From: Betaproteobacteria bacterium
Lineage (GTDB): Bacteria; Pseudomonadota; Gammaproteobacteria; Burkholderiales; SG8-41
Assembly: GCA_016199545.1 (NCBI GenBank)
Contig: JACQGN010000001.1
Span: 1 to 36,794, forward strand
Direction of reading: 5' to 3'
DNA length: 36,794 nucleotides
Shown here: positions 1 to 9,183 of the stretch, one piece after another
Position numbering within the stretch: position 1 is the first letter of the stretch
Layout: every line of letters begins with the position of its first letter
Made by a program: the position numbers and the translations under genes
The notes under the pieces: model-generated
What the model saw: only the letters and a program-made list of their open reading frames with translations
The model's database searches: none
Told to the model about the DNA's origin: nothing

Positions 1-2
1 AC

Positions 3-260
3 TTCGTGGAGCCCGACTCCAAGTTCGATGAGTATCGCGAGATTCGCGCATCGTTGGGCAAGACACTAACGGAGGTGATGGCCGCCGCCGATGATCCGGG
101 CATCGTGGCCGACGTCGTGCTCGAAGCTGCCTGCGCGGCGCGCCCGAAGCTCCGATACACGGCAGGTGTCCGCGCGGGCCGCCTGCGACTGCTTCGCCGA
201 TTCGCGCCTGCCGGCTTGGTGGACACCGGGATTCGAAAAGACCTGCGGCTCGACTCGTAG
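3..260 (+). CDS. Short-chain dehydrogenase/reductase, C-terminal part (5' cut by window edge)
   Basis: The reading frame is open from the left edge and stops at TAG 258-260, so only about the last 85 residues are present. The tail, with a segment PKLRYTAG followed by a basic stretch LRLLRRFAP and a short acidic end, resembles the C-terminus of classical SDR oxidoreductases, where this part follows the substrate-binding loop. The Rossmann glycine motif and the YxxxK active site lie outside the window, so cofactor and substrate cannot be judged. A GTG at position 6 is in frame but is not a convincing start, because the frame continues upstream of it. It is unrelated in function to the downstream tadA and is separated from it by about 410 bases. 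The family call is moderately sure; the specific function is unknown. Confidence 0.65.
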   Translation, partial: FVEPDSKFDEYREIRASLGKTLTEVMAAADDPGIVADVVLEAACAARPKLRYTAGVRAGRLRLLRRFAPAGLVDTGIRKDLRLDS

Positions 261-1157
<897 letters not shown>

Positions 1158-1509
1158 CTCAAATAAAGCACGCGAACTAGTGTAATTAAATAATGGATAA
1201 TAAATATAATTATTACGTTACCAATGGGCACAATGATGCGTTGCACTTAGCCATCGCAGCTTAGATGCGTTTAGCCTGGTCAAGTGTTTCCAAGCCCGAG
1301 CTCTGCGCATGGGTTGTGCTTCAGCCGCATTCCTCATCGACGTGCCTTGCCCTCTCTTTGGCGTTCGATGCTCCCGTGCTGCCTTATTCGCCACAACTAG
1401 ACCGACTGAGCGCGGCCTTATCGTCATTTAATTGTGCGTCGCGCCAAAATGAGATAAATTGTGCGGCGCACATTGGGCTTCACACAACAGGAACCGTGAA
1501 GGGGGTGGC
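1158..1509. other. Intergenic region with AT-rich block and repeated GTGCGNCGC sites
   Basis: No gene is supported here. At 1180-1215 is an unusually AT-rich block for this genome. It contains a perfect TATAAT (1205-1210) inside the inverted repeat TAATAA(1198-1203)/TTATTA(1210-1215), but no good -35 box. At 1430-1442 and 1457-1469 are two direct copies of AATTGTGCGNCGC, differing at one base, with starts 27 bases apart. The second copy forms the palindrome TGTGCG-G-CGCACA (1459-1471). These lie 40-80 bases upstream of the following SDR gene and are candidate regulator binding sites. Confidence 0.4.
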
Positions 1510-2250
1510 ATGAGGCTTAGCGAGAAGGTGGCAATCGTAACCGGCGCAGGGCGGGGAATCGGTCGCGCAACCGCGGTCAAGTTCGCGACCGAGGGGGCCA
1601 AGGTCGTCGTTTGTGATGTCGACCAGGATGCGATCGACGAAACCGTGATTTTGTGCAAAGAGACCCGCGGCAACGCGTTCGGCTATGTTGTGGACGTGCG
1701 CGACGCCGAGGCTCTCAGGGGAATGGTCGCCACCACCGTCGCCAGGTGGGGGCGGGTCGATTGTCTCGTCAACAATGCCGGAATCGTGGCGGACAGCCAG
1801 TTCAAGAACATGACCGATGAGCAGTTCGACAGCGTTATCGAGATCAACCTCAAGGGGGTCTACAACTGCACCAAGGCCGTGGTCGATATCATGCTGCAGC
1901 AGCAGTCGGGCGTGATTCTCAATGCATCGTCCATCGTCGGACTCCATGGCAACTTCGGGCAGACCAACTACGCGGCCAGCAAATTCGGCGTGATTGGGAT
2001 GGTGAAGACCTGGGCGCGCGAGCTGGGACGCAAGGGCATCCGCGCGAATGCTGTATGCCCCGGCTTCGTTTCCACGTCCATCCTCGGCAATATCCCAAAG
2101 AAAGTTCTCAAAACCCTGGAAGATCGCGTTCCGCTCGGGCGGCTCGCGCGCCCCGAGGAAATTGCCAACACCTTCGCGTTTCTTGCCTCAGACGAAGCCA
2201 GCTACATCAACGGCGCGGTGATCGAGGTGAGCGGAGGATTAACGCTCTGA
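1510..2250 (+). CDS. SDR family oxidoreductase, FabG-like 3-oxoacyl reductase
   Basis: A classical short-chain dehydrogenase of 246 residues using NAD(P). The N-terminal cofactor motif TGAGRGIG (about residues 12-19), the NNAG motif, the catalytic Ser in NASSIVG and the YAASK active site are all present, so the enzyme should be active. The C-terminal SGG..L end is typical of FabG-type 3-oxoacyl-ACP/CoA reductases and 3-hydroxyacyl-CoA dehydrogenases. An in-frame ATG exists 51 bases upstream, but the start at 1510 follows an AAGGGGG ribosome binding site and gives the usual N-terminus. It is monocistronic here and not in a fatty-acid gene cluster, so a catabolic reductase is as likely as fatty-acid synthesis. 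A hairpin overlaps the stop codon. Confidence 0.85.
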   Translation: MRLSEKVAIVTGAGRGIGRATAVKFATEGAKVVVCDVDQDAIDETVILCKETRGNAFGYVVDVRDAEALRGMVATTVARWGRVDCLVNNAGIVADSQFKNMTDEQFDSVIEINLKGVYNCTKAVVDIMLQQQSGVILNASSIVGLHGNFGQTNYAASKFGVIGMVKTWARELGRKGIRANAVCPGFVSTSILGNIPKKVLKTLEDRVPLGRLARPEEIANTFAFLASDEASYINGAVIEVSGGLTL

Positions 2251-2264
2251 TGCGCGTTAATCCT
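2235..2264 (+). terminator. Perfect 11-bp hairpin spanning the SDR stop codon
   Basis: Arms AGGATTAACGC (2235-2245) and GCGTTAATCCT (2254-2264) are perfectly complementary with an 8-base loop that holds the TGA stop. It lies between convergent genes and may end transcription or protect the mRNA 3' end. It is not followed by a T-run, so a rho-independent terminator is not certain. Confidence 0.45.
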
Positions 2265-2332
2265 TAACAAGGGCAACCTACAGGGCGTAGCCATGCCGCC
2301 CCACTGTCGGATCACGATTCACGGCCTGCGAT

Positions 2333-3506
2333 TCACGGGTTTTCGTGCTCGATGGCGAGCACGCGTATCTTCAGCCGCCCGACCCAGTCGATCAGCGGCA
2401 ACAGGTCGGAGAGCGCCTCGCCTTCCAGCAGCTTGATATGGGTCGCGTCCGCGGTCGCTTGCCCGAAAGTGGGATCGATGGGCAACCACCGGTCGCCGGT
2501 CCAGCTCTCGGCCCAGCTGTGAAACAGGAATCCTTCCAGCTGTTTCGAGTAGGCGAGGCCGTTGACCACCCGGGTCGGAATGCCGAGCGCGCGCGCTAAC
2601 GCAGTGAAGAGATAGGCGTGCCCCTGGCATTCGGCCTTCTTCTTCTCCAGAACATCGACCGCGAAGAACACATCGAGCGGCGCCTTTTCGATATTCGTTT
2701 GCATCCAGCGCACGAGCCTGTCCGCCTGCCGGGCCGGCTCACGCTCGTCGCCCGCGATCTCGACCGCCGTAAGGCGGACGTTGGGATGCCGGCTTTGCAC
2801 CGTCGCCGAAGGTTCGAGATACTTCCGTGACGGCTCCGCGAGGGCACTGCCCGTCGGCACAGTAGCTGCGGGCGGTCGTATCTCGCATTCGTGCCCGTCG
2901 CGCGTCGGGTGGCAGCTCTGGAAATGCTCGCCGGGAGGGGTGCGGTCGAGCCCCTGCATCACGACTTTCATATACGCAACGCGCCGCGGCTGCGTAACCG
3001 GTCGATCGGGCTTGATGAGGCTGAACTCGATCAGGGATTCACGCTGGTTGACCGCCGGTGACCACGGTGACCTCAAGTGCCGCGCCGTTGCGGTGGCCTG
3101 AAATGAGCAGTTCGCTGCCGTCGATGCGGTAGTCGTAGGCGAACTCCTGCAGTTCGAGCCGGTCGTCGACCACGTCGCGCGCTCGCAGGTGAATCTTCTT
3201 CTCGATGCCGAGAAAACGCAGCACGAAAGAGGCCTCGGATGCGATCTCGTAGTGCCCGTTTCGCGCCGGCCGAAGATTGAAACGCGCGTAGCCGATCTTG
3301 TCGCCATTGAAGACGATGCCGGTCCAGTACTCGGAGAACGGCAGTTGCGCGACAGAATAGCGCAGCCCCTCGACAGGCGGTGCTCCGGCGTCGCGGAAGT
3401 AGACGCCGGCACACCCGGCGAGCGACAGAACGAGTATCAGGACGCCGGTGCGCGCCAGGGTACTGTCGCGCCGCGTAAGGCGTCCGATTTTTCCGGTGCC
3501 GGCCAT
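2333..3506 (-). pseudogene. Transglutaminase-like lipoprotein, interrupted by a frameshift
   Basis: Read from ATG at 3506, the N-terminal frame encodes a lipoprotein signal with a lipobox LAGC and then about 120 residues of a beta-rich domain, and ends at TGA 3041-3039. The downstream part continues in another frame to 2333 and holds a complete transglutaminase-like core: Cys in AECQGHAYLF, His in FHSWAESW and Asp in LPIDPTFGQ. The total span is one base off a multiple of three. The break lies at about 3045-3055, where the message reads CAACCAGCG; removing one C would restore one protein of about 390 residues. The catalytic triad is intact, so this may be a recent frameshift, a slippage product or an assembly error. 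It starts 5 bases after the mtnA stop and so belongs to that operon. The protein is probably anchored in the periplasm; its substrate is unknown. Confidence 0.75.
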
Positions 3507-3511
3507 GCAGA

Positions 3512-4558
<1,047 letters not shown>

Positions 4559-4560
4559 GT

Positions 4561-6534
4561 TCAAATGACCCTTTCGTTGCCGCCGTCGACGGGGATCTGC
4601 GCGCCGGTGGTCTTGGCGAAAAGCGCGCCGCACATCTCGGCAGCGAGTTCGGCCACGTCGCGGCTCGTCACTTCGGTGCGAAGCACGTTACGCCGCCGGT
4701 AATCCTCCACCGAAATGCCGTAGTGCGCGGCGCGCGCCGCGAGCACGTCGTCATTCCAGATGCCCGTGTCGAAAACGGCGTTGGGATGCAGAACGTTGAC
4801 GCGGATGCCGTCGCCACCCCATTCAAGAGCGGCGACGCGGCCAAGCTGGCTGAGCGCCGCCTTGGACGCGGAGTAGGCGGCCGCGCCGGGACCGGGGGCT
4901 CGCACATTCTTCGAACCGATGATCACGACACGGCCACCCTGCGGGGCGAGCTTGAGCAGGGGATGGCACTCGCGCATCAGGGTGAGATTGGCATCGAGAT
5001 TGATGCCCATCACCTTGCGCCATTCATCATCGCCGAGTGCCGCGATCATCTGCCCGCCATCGAATACCCCCGCATTGAGCACCAGCATGTCGATCCCGCC
5101 GAAAGTCCCGACCCCGCGTTCGATCGCTGCGGACACTGTCGCCGCATCCGTCACGTCGCATACAATGCCCAGGAACTCGGTGCCGCTATGCACATTGGCG
5201 ACGTCTTGTTTGATGTCCACGCCGATCACGGCCGCGCCGCGCGCAAGGAGTGACCTGACGCACGCCTTCCCGATGCCCGATGCCGCACCCGTCACAAGCG
5301 CTACCTCACCGCTGAATTGGGGAGCCGTTCCCGATTTCCTGAGTTTCGCCTGCTCGAGGTCCCAATACTCGACGTCGAAGATGTCACGTTCCGGGAGCGC
5401 CTGATAGCCCCCGAGCGCTGTCGCCCGCTCGATCACGTCCATGGTATGCGAATAAAGATCGGCGACGATCGCGGCATCCTTTGCGCTGCGCCCGGCGGTG
5501 CACAGTCCCAGGTTCGGGTCGAGCACGACGCGGGGCGCCGCGTCGAGCATGGTCTTGGGCTCGCGCGCCCGCGGGGCGTGCCGTTCAAAATAGGCACGAT
5601 AGTCGGCAGCGTAGCGGTTCACATCCGAGCCCAGCAGCGGCACGCGCTTCGTGCGGATGACATGGTCCGGCGTGGCAGGCCCCTGTTGTGAGAGGTGGGC
5701 GACATCGGGGCGATCGGCGAAGGCGATGGCACGTGGCGTCTGATGTGCTCGCATGACCAGCGGGAATCCCGCAATGCGCACCACCTCACGGCGCAGGTCC
5801 GCGATCTGCGCCCGTCGGGAAGTTCGTGGTGCACGGGTGGGAGCGGGGGGCAATTCCCATGCTCCGTGCGCCGCAAGATAGTCCTCCGCCTGCTGCACGA
5901 GCCGTATCATCCGCTCGTAGGACTCGCGTGCGGTGTCTCCAAACGAAAACACGCCATGATTCATCAGCACCATGCCGATGGTGGACGCTCTGCGTTCGGC
6001 GGGAAACCGCTCCGCGCACAGCCGCGCGAGGTCGAAACCCGGCATGACATAAGGAATGACCACCACCTGGTCACCGTAGAGTTCGCGTATGCGAGTTTCG
6101 CCGTTCCCGGTATTGGTGATGGCAAGGACGGCATCGGCGTGGGTGTGATCGACGTAACGGTAGGGAAGCAAAGCGTGCAGTATCGTCTCGACCGAAGGCG
6201 CGGGCGCGGAAGCCCGCGTCATGTGCGTCTGCAGCTCATTGACCATCTGCGGATCGCTCAGCACTTTGAGTTGAGAGAGCTGCAGCAGATGGTCGAGATG
6301 CACGCCCGGGAAACCCGCTTCCTCGATGAATTCCAGGTCCCAGCCGCTACCCTTGACGTAAAGAATGTCCCGTTCCTCGCCAACCAGATCGCGTTCGCGA
6401 ATCTTGACCGAGGTATTGCCTCCCCCGTGCAGCACGAGCGACTTGTCGCGGCCCAGCAGGCGTGAGGTGTAGACGCGCAGCGCAAGATCGCCTTGGAAGT
6501 TTGCCGCTTCTGCGTCATTCCAGAGGCTTTCCAT
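4561..6534 (-). CDS. Bifunctional class II aldolase/short-chain dehydrogenase fusion
   Basis: About 657 residues with two enzymes in one chain. The first roughly 400 residues are a class II (zinc) sugar-phosphate aldolase of the RhaD/FucA type, with HGGGNTS phosphate-binding and DHTHAD metal motifs and NHGVFSFG. The last roughly 230 are an SDR with TGAASGIG, NAGV, a Ser in IGSKN and YSASK. The fusion is known from rhamnose catabolism (rhamnulose-1-phosphate aldolase plus lactaldehyde dehydrogenase). Here, however, it is followed directly by mtnA, with no rhamnose genes. I infer cleavage of 5-methylthio- or 5-deoxyribulose-1-phosphate to DHAP and an aldehyde, which the SDR domain then reduces or oxidises. 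The start at 6534 has a GAGAG element 9 bases upstream and gives a normal N-terminus; a start at 6570 is also open. First gene of a three-gene operon. Confidence 0.88.
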   Translation of the reverse strand: MESLWNDAEAANFQGDLALRVYTSRLLGRDKSLVLHGGGNTSVKIRERDLVGEERDILYVKGSGWDLEFIEEAGFPGVHLDHLLQLSQLKVLSDPQMVNELQTHMTRASAPAPSVETILHALLPYRYVDHTHADAVLAITNTGNGETRIRELYGDQVVVIPYVMPGFDLARLCAERFPAERRASTIGMVLMNHGVFSFGDTARESYERMIRLVQQAEDYLAAHGAWELPPAPTRAPRTSRRAQIADLRREVVRIAGFPLVMRAHQTPRAIAFADRPDVAHLSQQGPATPDHVIRTKRVPLLGSDVNRYAADYRAYFERHAPRAREPKTMLDAAPRVVLDPNLGLCTAGRSAKDAAIVADLYSHTMDVIERATALGGYQALPERDIFDVEYWDLEQAKLRKSGTAPQFSGEVALVTGAASGIGKACVRSLLARGAAVIGVDIKQDVANVHSGTEFLGIVCDVTDAATVSAAIERGVGTFGGIDMLVLNAGVFDGGQMIAALGDDEWRKVMGINLDANLTLMRECHPLLKLAPQGGRVVIIGSKNVRAPGPGAAAYSASKAALSQLGRVAALEWGGDGIRVNVLHPNAVFDTGIWNDDVLAARAAHYGISVEDYRRRNVLRTEVTSRDVAELAAEMCGALFAKTTGAQIPVDGGNERVI

Positions 6535-6606
6535 CGCGTCATCTCTCAGGGGAGTAGGAACCGCCCGCATTGAACGGCAGCACCGCTGTCCGTTCGAATG
6601 TGGGCA

Positions 6607-6638
6607 CTTAAAGCGGCATACCAGATGTCCGCTTTAAG
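6607..6638. promoter_or_regulatory. Operator-like perfect inverted repeat in divergent promoter region
   Basis: Arms CTTAAAGCGG (6607-6616) and CCGCTTTAAG (6629-6638) match perfectly around a 12-base spacer. The repeat lies between the divergent aldolase operon and the GNAT gene and ends 6 bases before a TATAAT box, so a bound dimeric regulator would cover the -35 region. Possible regulation of both sides is inferred. Confidence 0.5.
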
Positions 6639-6644
6639 GGAAAT

Positions 6645-6650
6645 TATAAT
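6645..6650 (+). promoter_or_regulatory. Perfect TATAAT -10 box 8 bases before the GNAT start
   Basis: TATAAT lies at 6645-6650 and the ATG of the next gene at 6659. Transcription starting 7-8 bases downstream would begin at or next to the ATG, giving a leaderless mRNA. No ribosome binding site is seen in GTAGCGCC. No good -35 hexamer is present at 16-18 bases. Confidence 0.5.
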
Positions 6651-6658
6651 GTAGCGCC

Positions 6659-7126
6659 ATGTCTGCTGCGCCCTTTGCCATCTTGCCCGCCGACTGGACC
6701 GCGCACCGCGAACAGCTGCGCGCGATCCGCCGCGTCGTGTTCATCGAGGAGCAGGGAGTACCCGAGGCGCTCGAGTGGGATGAACTCGACGAACACTGCC
6801 GCCATGTCCTTGCGCTCGCCGCCGATGGCAGGGCAATCGGCACTGGACGGCTCACGCCCGATGGTCGCATCGGACGCATGGCGGTGCTGCGGGAATGGCG
6901 CGACCGGGGCGTGGGCAGCGCAATACTGCAGTACCTCCTGCTGCAGGCGCGGAAAGCGGGGCATGCAACGGCGCAGCTACACGCCCAGACCCACGCGCTT
7001 TCGTTCTACGCCAGGCACGGCTTCACGGCGACCGGACCGGAGTTCCTGGAGGCCAGTATTCCCCACCGTGTGATGTGCATCAACCTCGCTGTGCAGTCGG
7101 ACGGACCGCAGGCCCGGGGTCGGTGA
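6659..7126 (+). CDS. GNAT family N-acetyltransferase (ElaA/YjcF-like)
   Basis: A 155-residue acetyltransferase expected to move acetyl from acetyl-CoA to a small-molecule or protein amine. The N-terminal part, with RRVVFIEEQGVPEALEWDELD, is the signature of ElaA/YjcF-like GNATs. The acetyl-CoA loop follows as VLREWRDRGVGSAIL (Q/RxxGxG/A type), and the FYARHGF motif lies near the end. Length is normal. The 3' end overlaps the convergent NRDE gene by 47 bases. The start ATG has no Shine-Dalgarno sequence and sits 8 bases after a TATAAT, so translation from a leaderless transcript is likely. The substrate cannot be told. Confidence 0.85.
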   Translation: MSAAPFAILPADWTAHREQLRAIRRVVFIEEQGVPEALEWDELDEHCRHVLALAADGRAIGTGRLTPDGRIGRMAVLREWRDRGVGSAILQYLLLQARKAGHATAQLHAQTHALSFYARHGFTATGPEFLEASIPHRVMCINLAVQSDGPQARGR

Positions 7127-7895
7127 CGCTCCGAAGGTCGAAGCGGTACGCGACTTCCCCCAGCGGCACTCCCAGCGGGCCGTAGCTGCGTTCGACGAAC
7201 AGCACGCCTCCGTCCTGGTGCACCAGAATGAGCGTCGAAGCGCGGGTGCCGTAACGCTCGCCGCTCACGAATATCGAGGACAATTCACGTTCCCGCTGCA
7301 CGCCGACCCCGGTGTCGGGCAACTCGTGGTCGGGCGCTTGGGTGCGGTCGGCGAGCACCTCGAAGAGGCCCGACACCAGCCCCATCTCGCCTACGCTGAG
7401 CAGGGACTCCATGGTCTGCCTGGCGCGTTGAATCTTGGGCCACGGGGTATCGAGCAGATGATTGCTCAGGCCATGGACGCCGGGGACAATGCGCTCGACC
7501 CCGGGGCCGCGGTTCGACAACCAGTCAAGACGCTCGAGATCACCCGCGATCAGGATGAAGCCGTTGTACTGGTCGCCGCGGGCGCCCACCTCCGACAAGT
7601 AATGCCGGGAGGCGGCTTGGCCGGCGAGGAAGTCCTTGACCAATGCGCCGCGTGATAGTGGCGCACCGCGCGCTGCCGTCGGATCGCGGTAGTTGGTGAC
7701 CGCGGCTATCCTCCCCGCGCGCGTGATGCCGAGCCAGGTTCCGCCTTTGCCCAGATCGCGCCCCGCGCAGATGTGCGGCAGTTCGTCCCAGAATGCGGCC
7801 GGTGCCGACGGGCGCGCGAATGCCTCGTCCCGGTTGGCAGCCATGATCAGCGGATAGTCGCGGTGCGCCTTGTGGGCGAAGAGGATCAGGCACAT
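7080..7895 (-). CDS. NRDE family protein (TANGO2-like)
   Basis: A 271-residue protein of the NRDE family, named for the Asn-Arg-Asp-Glu motif seen here as AANRDEAFARP at residues about 19-29. It starts directly with MCLILFA, so a catalytic Cys2 like that of Ntn-type hydrolases is conceivable after Met removal. Other family marks are the W.GRDLGKGGTWLGI region and VTNYRDP. Family members are cytoplasmic; the eukaryotic homologue TANGO2 has been linked to heme and lipid handling, but the biochemical activity is not settled. The 3' end overlaps the convergent GNAT gene by 47 bases. ygfZ ends 63 bases upstream on the same strand, so the two may be cotranscribed. Confidence 0.88.
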   Translation of the reverse strand: MCLILFAHKAHRDYPLIMAANRDEAFARPSAPAAFWDELPHICAGRDLGKGGTWLGITRAGRIAAVTNYRDPTAARGAPLSRGALVKDFLAGQAASRHYLSEVGARGDQYNGFILIAGDLERLDWLSNRGPGVERIVPGVHGLSNHLLDTPWPKIQRARQTMESLLSVGEMGLVSGLFEVLADRTQAPDHELPDTGVGVQRERELSSIFVSGERYGTRASTLILVHQDGGVLFVERSYGPLGVPLGEVAYRFDLRSVTDPGPAVRPTAQRG

Positions 7896-7958
7896 GGCGT
7901 CAGGCAGCGCATGGATGGACAGGATGGCGATACGGTGGCGTCCGGTGCATGACGGCCT

Positions 7959-8912
7959 TCACGACGTGGTGACGGAGTAGGGTAGTTCCAGGAGTCGGAG
8001 CACCGCGCCATCGGCGGCGCGCCAATGCACGTTGCCATCCTGGGCCTGATCGATCTGCATCACCGCCAGCGCATCGTATCCACTGCCGCGCGCGCGCGCC
8101 GCGCGCACGATCATGCCGCAAGCCTGGTCGCCGAACCGGGCGCTGTACAATTTATCCCCGCCCTGTGGCGCGACATCGCCTGCGACATGGGCGAGATACA
8201 TGCGTTGTTTGAGCCGCCCGAGGTAATGCATCCGCGCCACGATTTCCTGGCCGGGGTAGCACCCCTTTGTGAAGCTTACCCCGCCGAGCAGATCGAGGTT
8301 CACCATCTGCGGTACGAATTCGTCCTGTGTCTGCGGCGTGATCACGGGGATGCCGGCGTGAATGTCGAGCCAGTCCCAGACCTCGACGGGCGCAGCGGAA
8401 GCATGCTTGCTCAATGCATCCTCGATCGCCCGCACTTGCGCCGCGGCGACCATTATTTCGTAGCGCTCGACCGGCAGCTTGATGATGGACGCATCCGTGG
8501 TGTGCCGAACCTCATAGGGTGCCGCCGGGACGGTTCCAAGAACCCGCTTCAGCGTGTCCGCCGCTCCCTTACCGCTGACCCCGATGCACGCATGCTCCGC
8601 GCTGACGTCAGACGCCTTGACCTTGGAGCGCAGAATGAATCTCGACAACTGCTTTTGCAGAACCTCGCGCAGGCTGACCGAAATCTGCATATGGAACGCG
8701 TCTTCCCGTTGCCACACCAGGAAGGTCGCGAGCAGGCGCCCCTTGACCGTGCAATATCCGCCGTGCCGGCAGCGTTCCGGCGTCAGCGAATTGATGTCGC
8801 AGGTGAACTGCGCGTGCAGAAACGCCCGGGCGTCGGGGCCGGAAAAAGCGATGAGCCCGAGATGATCGAGCCGGGTAAAGACGGGGGAATTGGTGCCAGG
8901 CGAAGCTGTCAT
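7959..8912 (-). CDS. ygfZ: Folate-binding protein YgfZ/IbaG-type GcvT-like, Fe-S maintenance
   Basis: A cytoplasmic protein of the GcvT/YgfZ family that supports the making or repair of some Fe-S enzymes with a folate cofactor. The diagnostic motif KGCYPGQE is present at about residues 224-231, followed by R..YLGRLKQR. The N-terminal part with FSGPDARAFLHAQFTCDIN is also typical. Length from the chosen start is 317 residues, close to the 326 of E. coli YgfZ. The frame is open to 8978, but the ATG at 8912 gives the usual N-terminus. Upstream lies the divergent 3-hydroxyacyl-CoA dehydrogenase operon. Confidence 0.9.
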   Translation of the reverse strand: MTASPGTNSPVFTRLDHLGLIAFSGPDARAFLHAQFTCDINSLTPERCRHGGYCTVKGRLLATFLVWQREDAFHMQISVSLREVLQKQLSRFILRSKVKASDVSAEHACIGVSGKGAADTLKRVLGTVPAAPYEVRHTTDASIIKLPVERYEIMVAAAQVRAIEDALSKHASAAPVEVWDWLDIHAGIPVITPQTQDEFVPQMVNLDLLGGVSFTKGCYPGQEIVARMHYLGRLKQRMYLAHVAGDVAPQGGDKLYSARFGDQACGMIVRAARARGSGYDALAVMQIDQAQDGNVHWRAADGAVLRLLELPYSVTTS

Positions 8913-8981
8913 TACCGGGGGCTCTCGGTTCGGTCCATTCGTGAATGAATGTAACACGGCCCGTCCGCAAGCCGCCACAAA

Positions 8982-9011
8982 TTGACCCCGTCAAACCCCG
9001 CGCCTTATAAT
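8982..9011 (+). promoter_or_regulatory. Sigma70-type promoter for the glutaryl-CoA operon
   Basis: TTGACC (8982-8987) and a perfect TATAAT (9006-9011) are separated by 18 bases. Transcription should start near 9018, which leaves a leader of about 165 bases before the ATG at 9184. This is one of the best promoter matches in the window. Confidence 0.7.
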
Positions 9012-9124
9012 CCCCAACTGCCCTGCTGGTTCGCCGCGCCCCGTTTTCCGATTCGATTTCCCGTCCATTTGTTCTCGCACGCGCTGATTCGACACCGGGC
9101 GGGAGTCGTTACCGCCAAAATGTC

Positions 9125-9156
9125 GCACCCGAGGGGCGGGTGTCACTTCGGGGTGC
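9125..9156 (+). promoter_or_regulatory. Mutually exclusive stems in the 5' leader
   Basis: In the long leader, CACCCG (9126-9131) can pair with CGGGTG (9137-9142). Alternatively, the overlapping GCACCC (9125-9130) can pair with GGGTGC (9151-9156). The two stems cannot coexist. This may be chance in GC-rich sequence, and no known riboswitch was recognised. Confidence 0.3.
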
Positions 9157-9183
9157 GCAACCATCTTTCCACAAGGGGACTCC

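Noticed and set aside
4561-6534. Assignment as rhamnose-pathway aldolase
   Set aside because: No rhamnose isomerase, kinase, mutarotase or transporter is nearby, while mtnA follows directly. The rhamnose role is not excluded, but the context does not support it.
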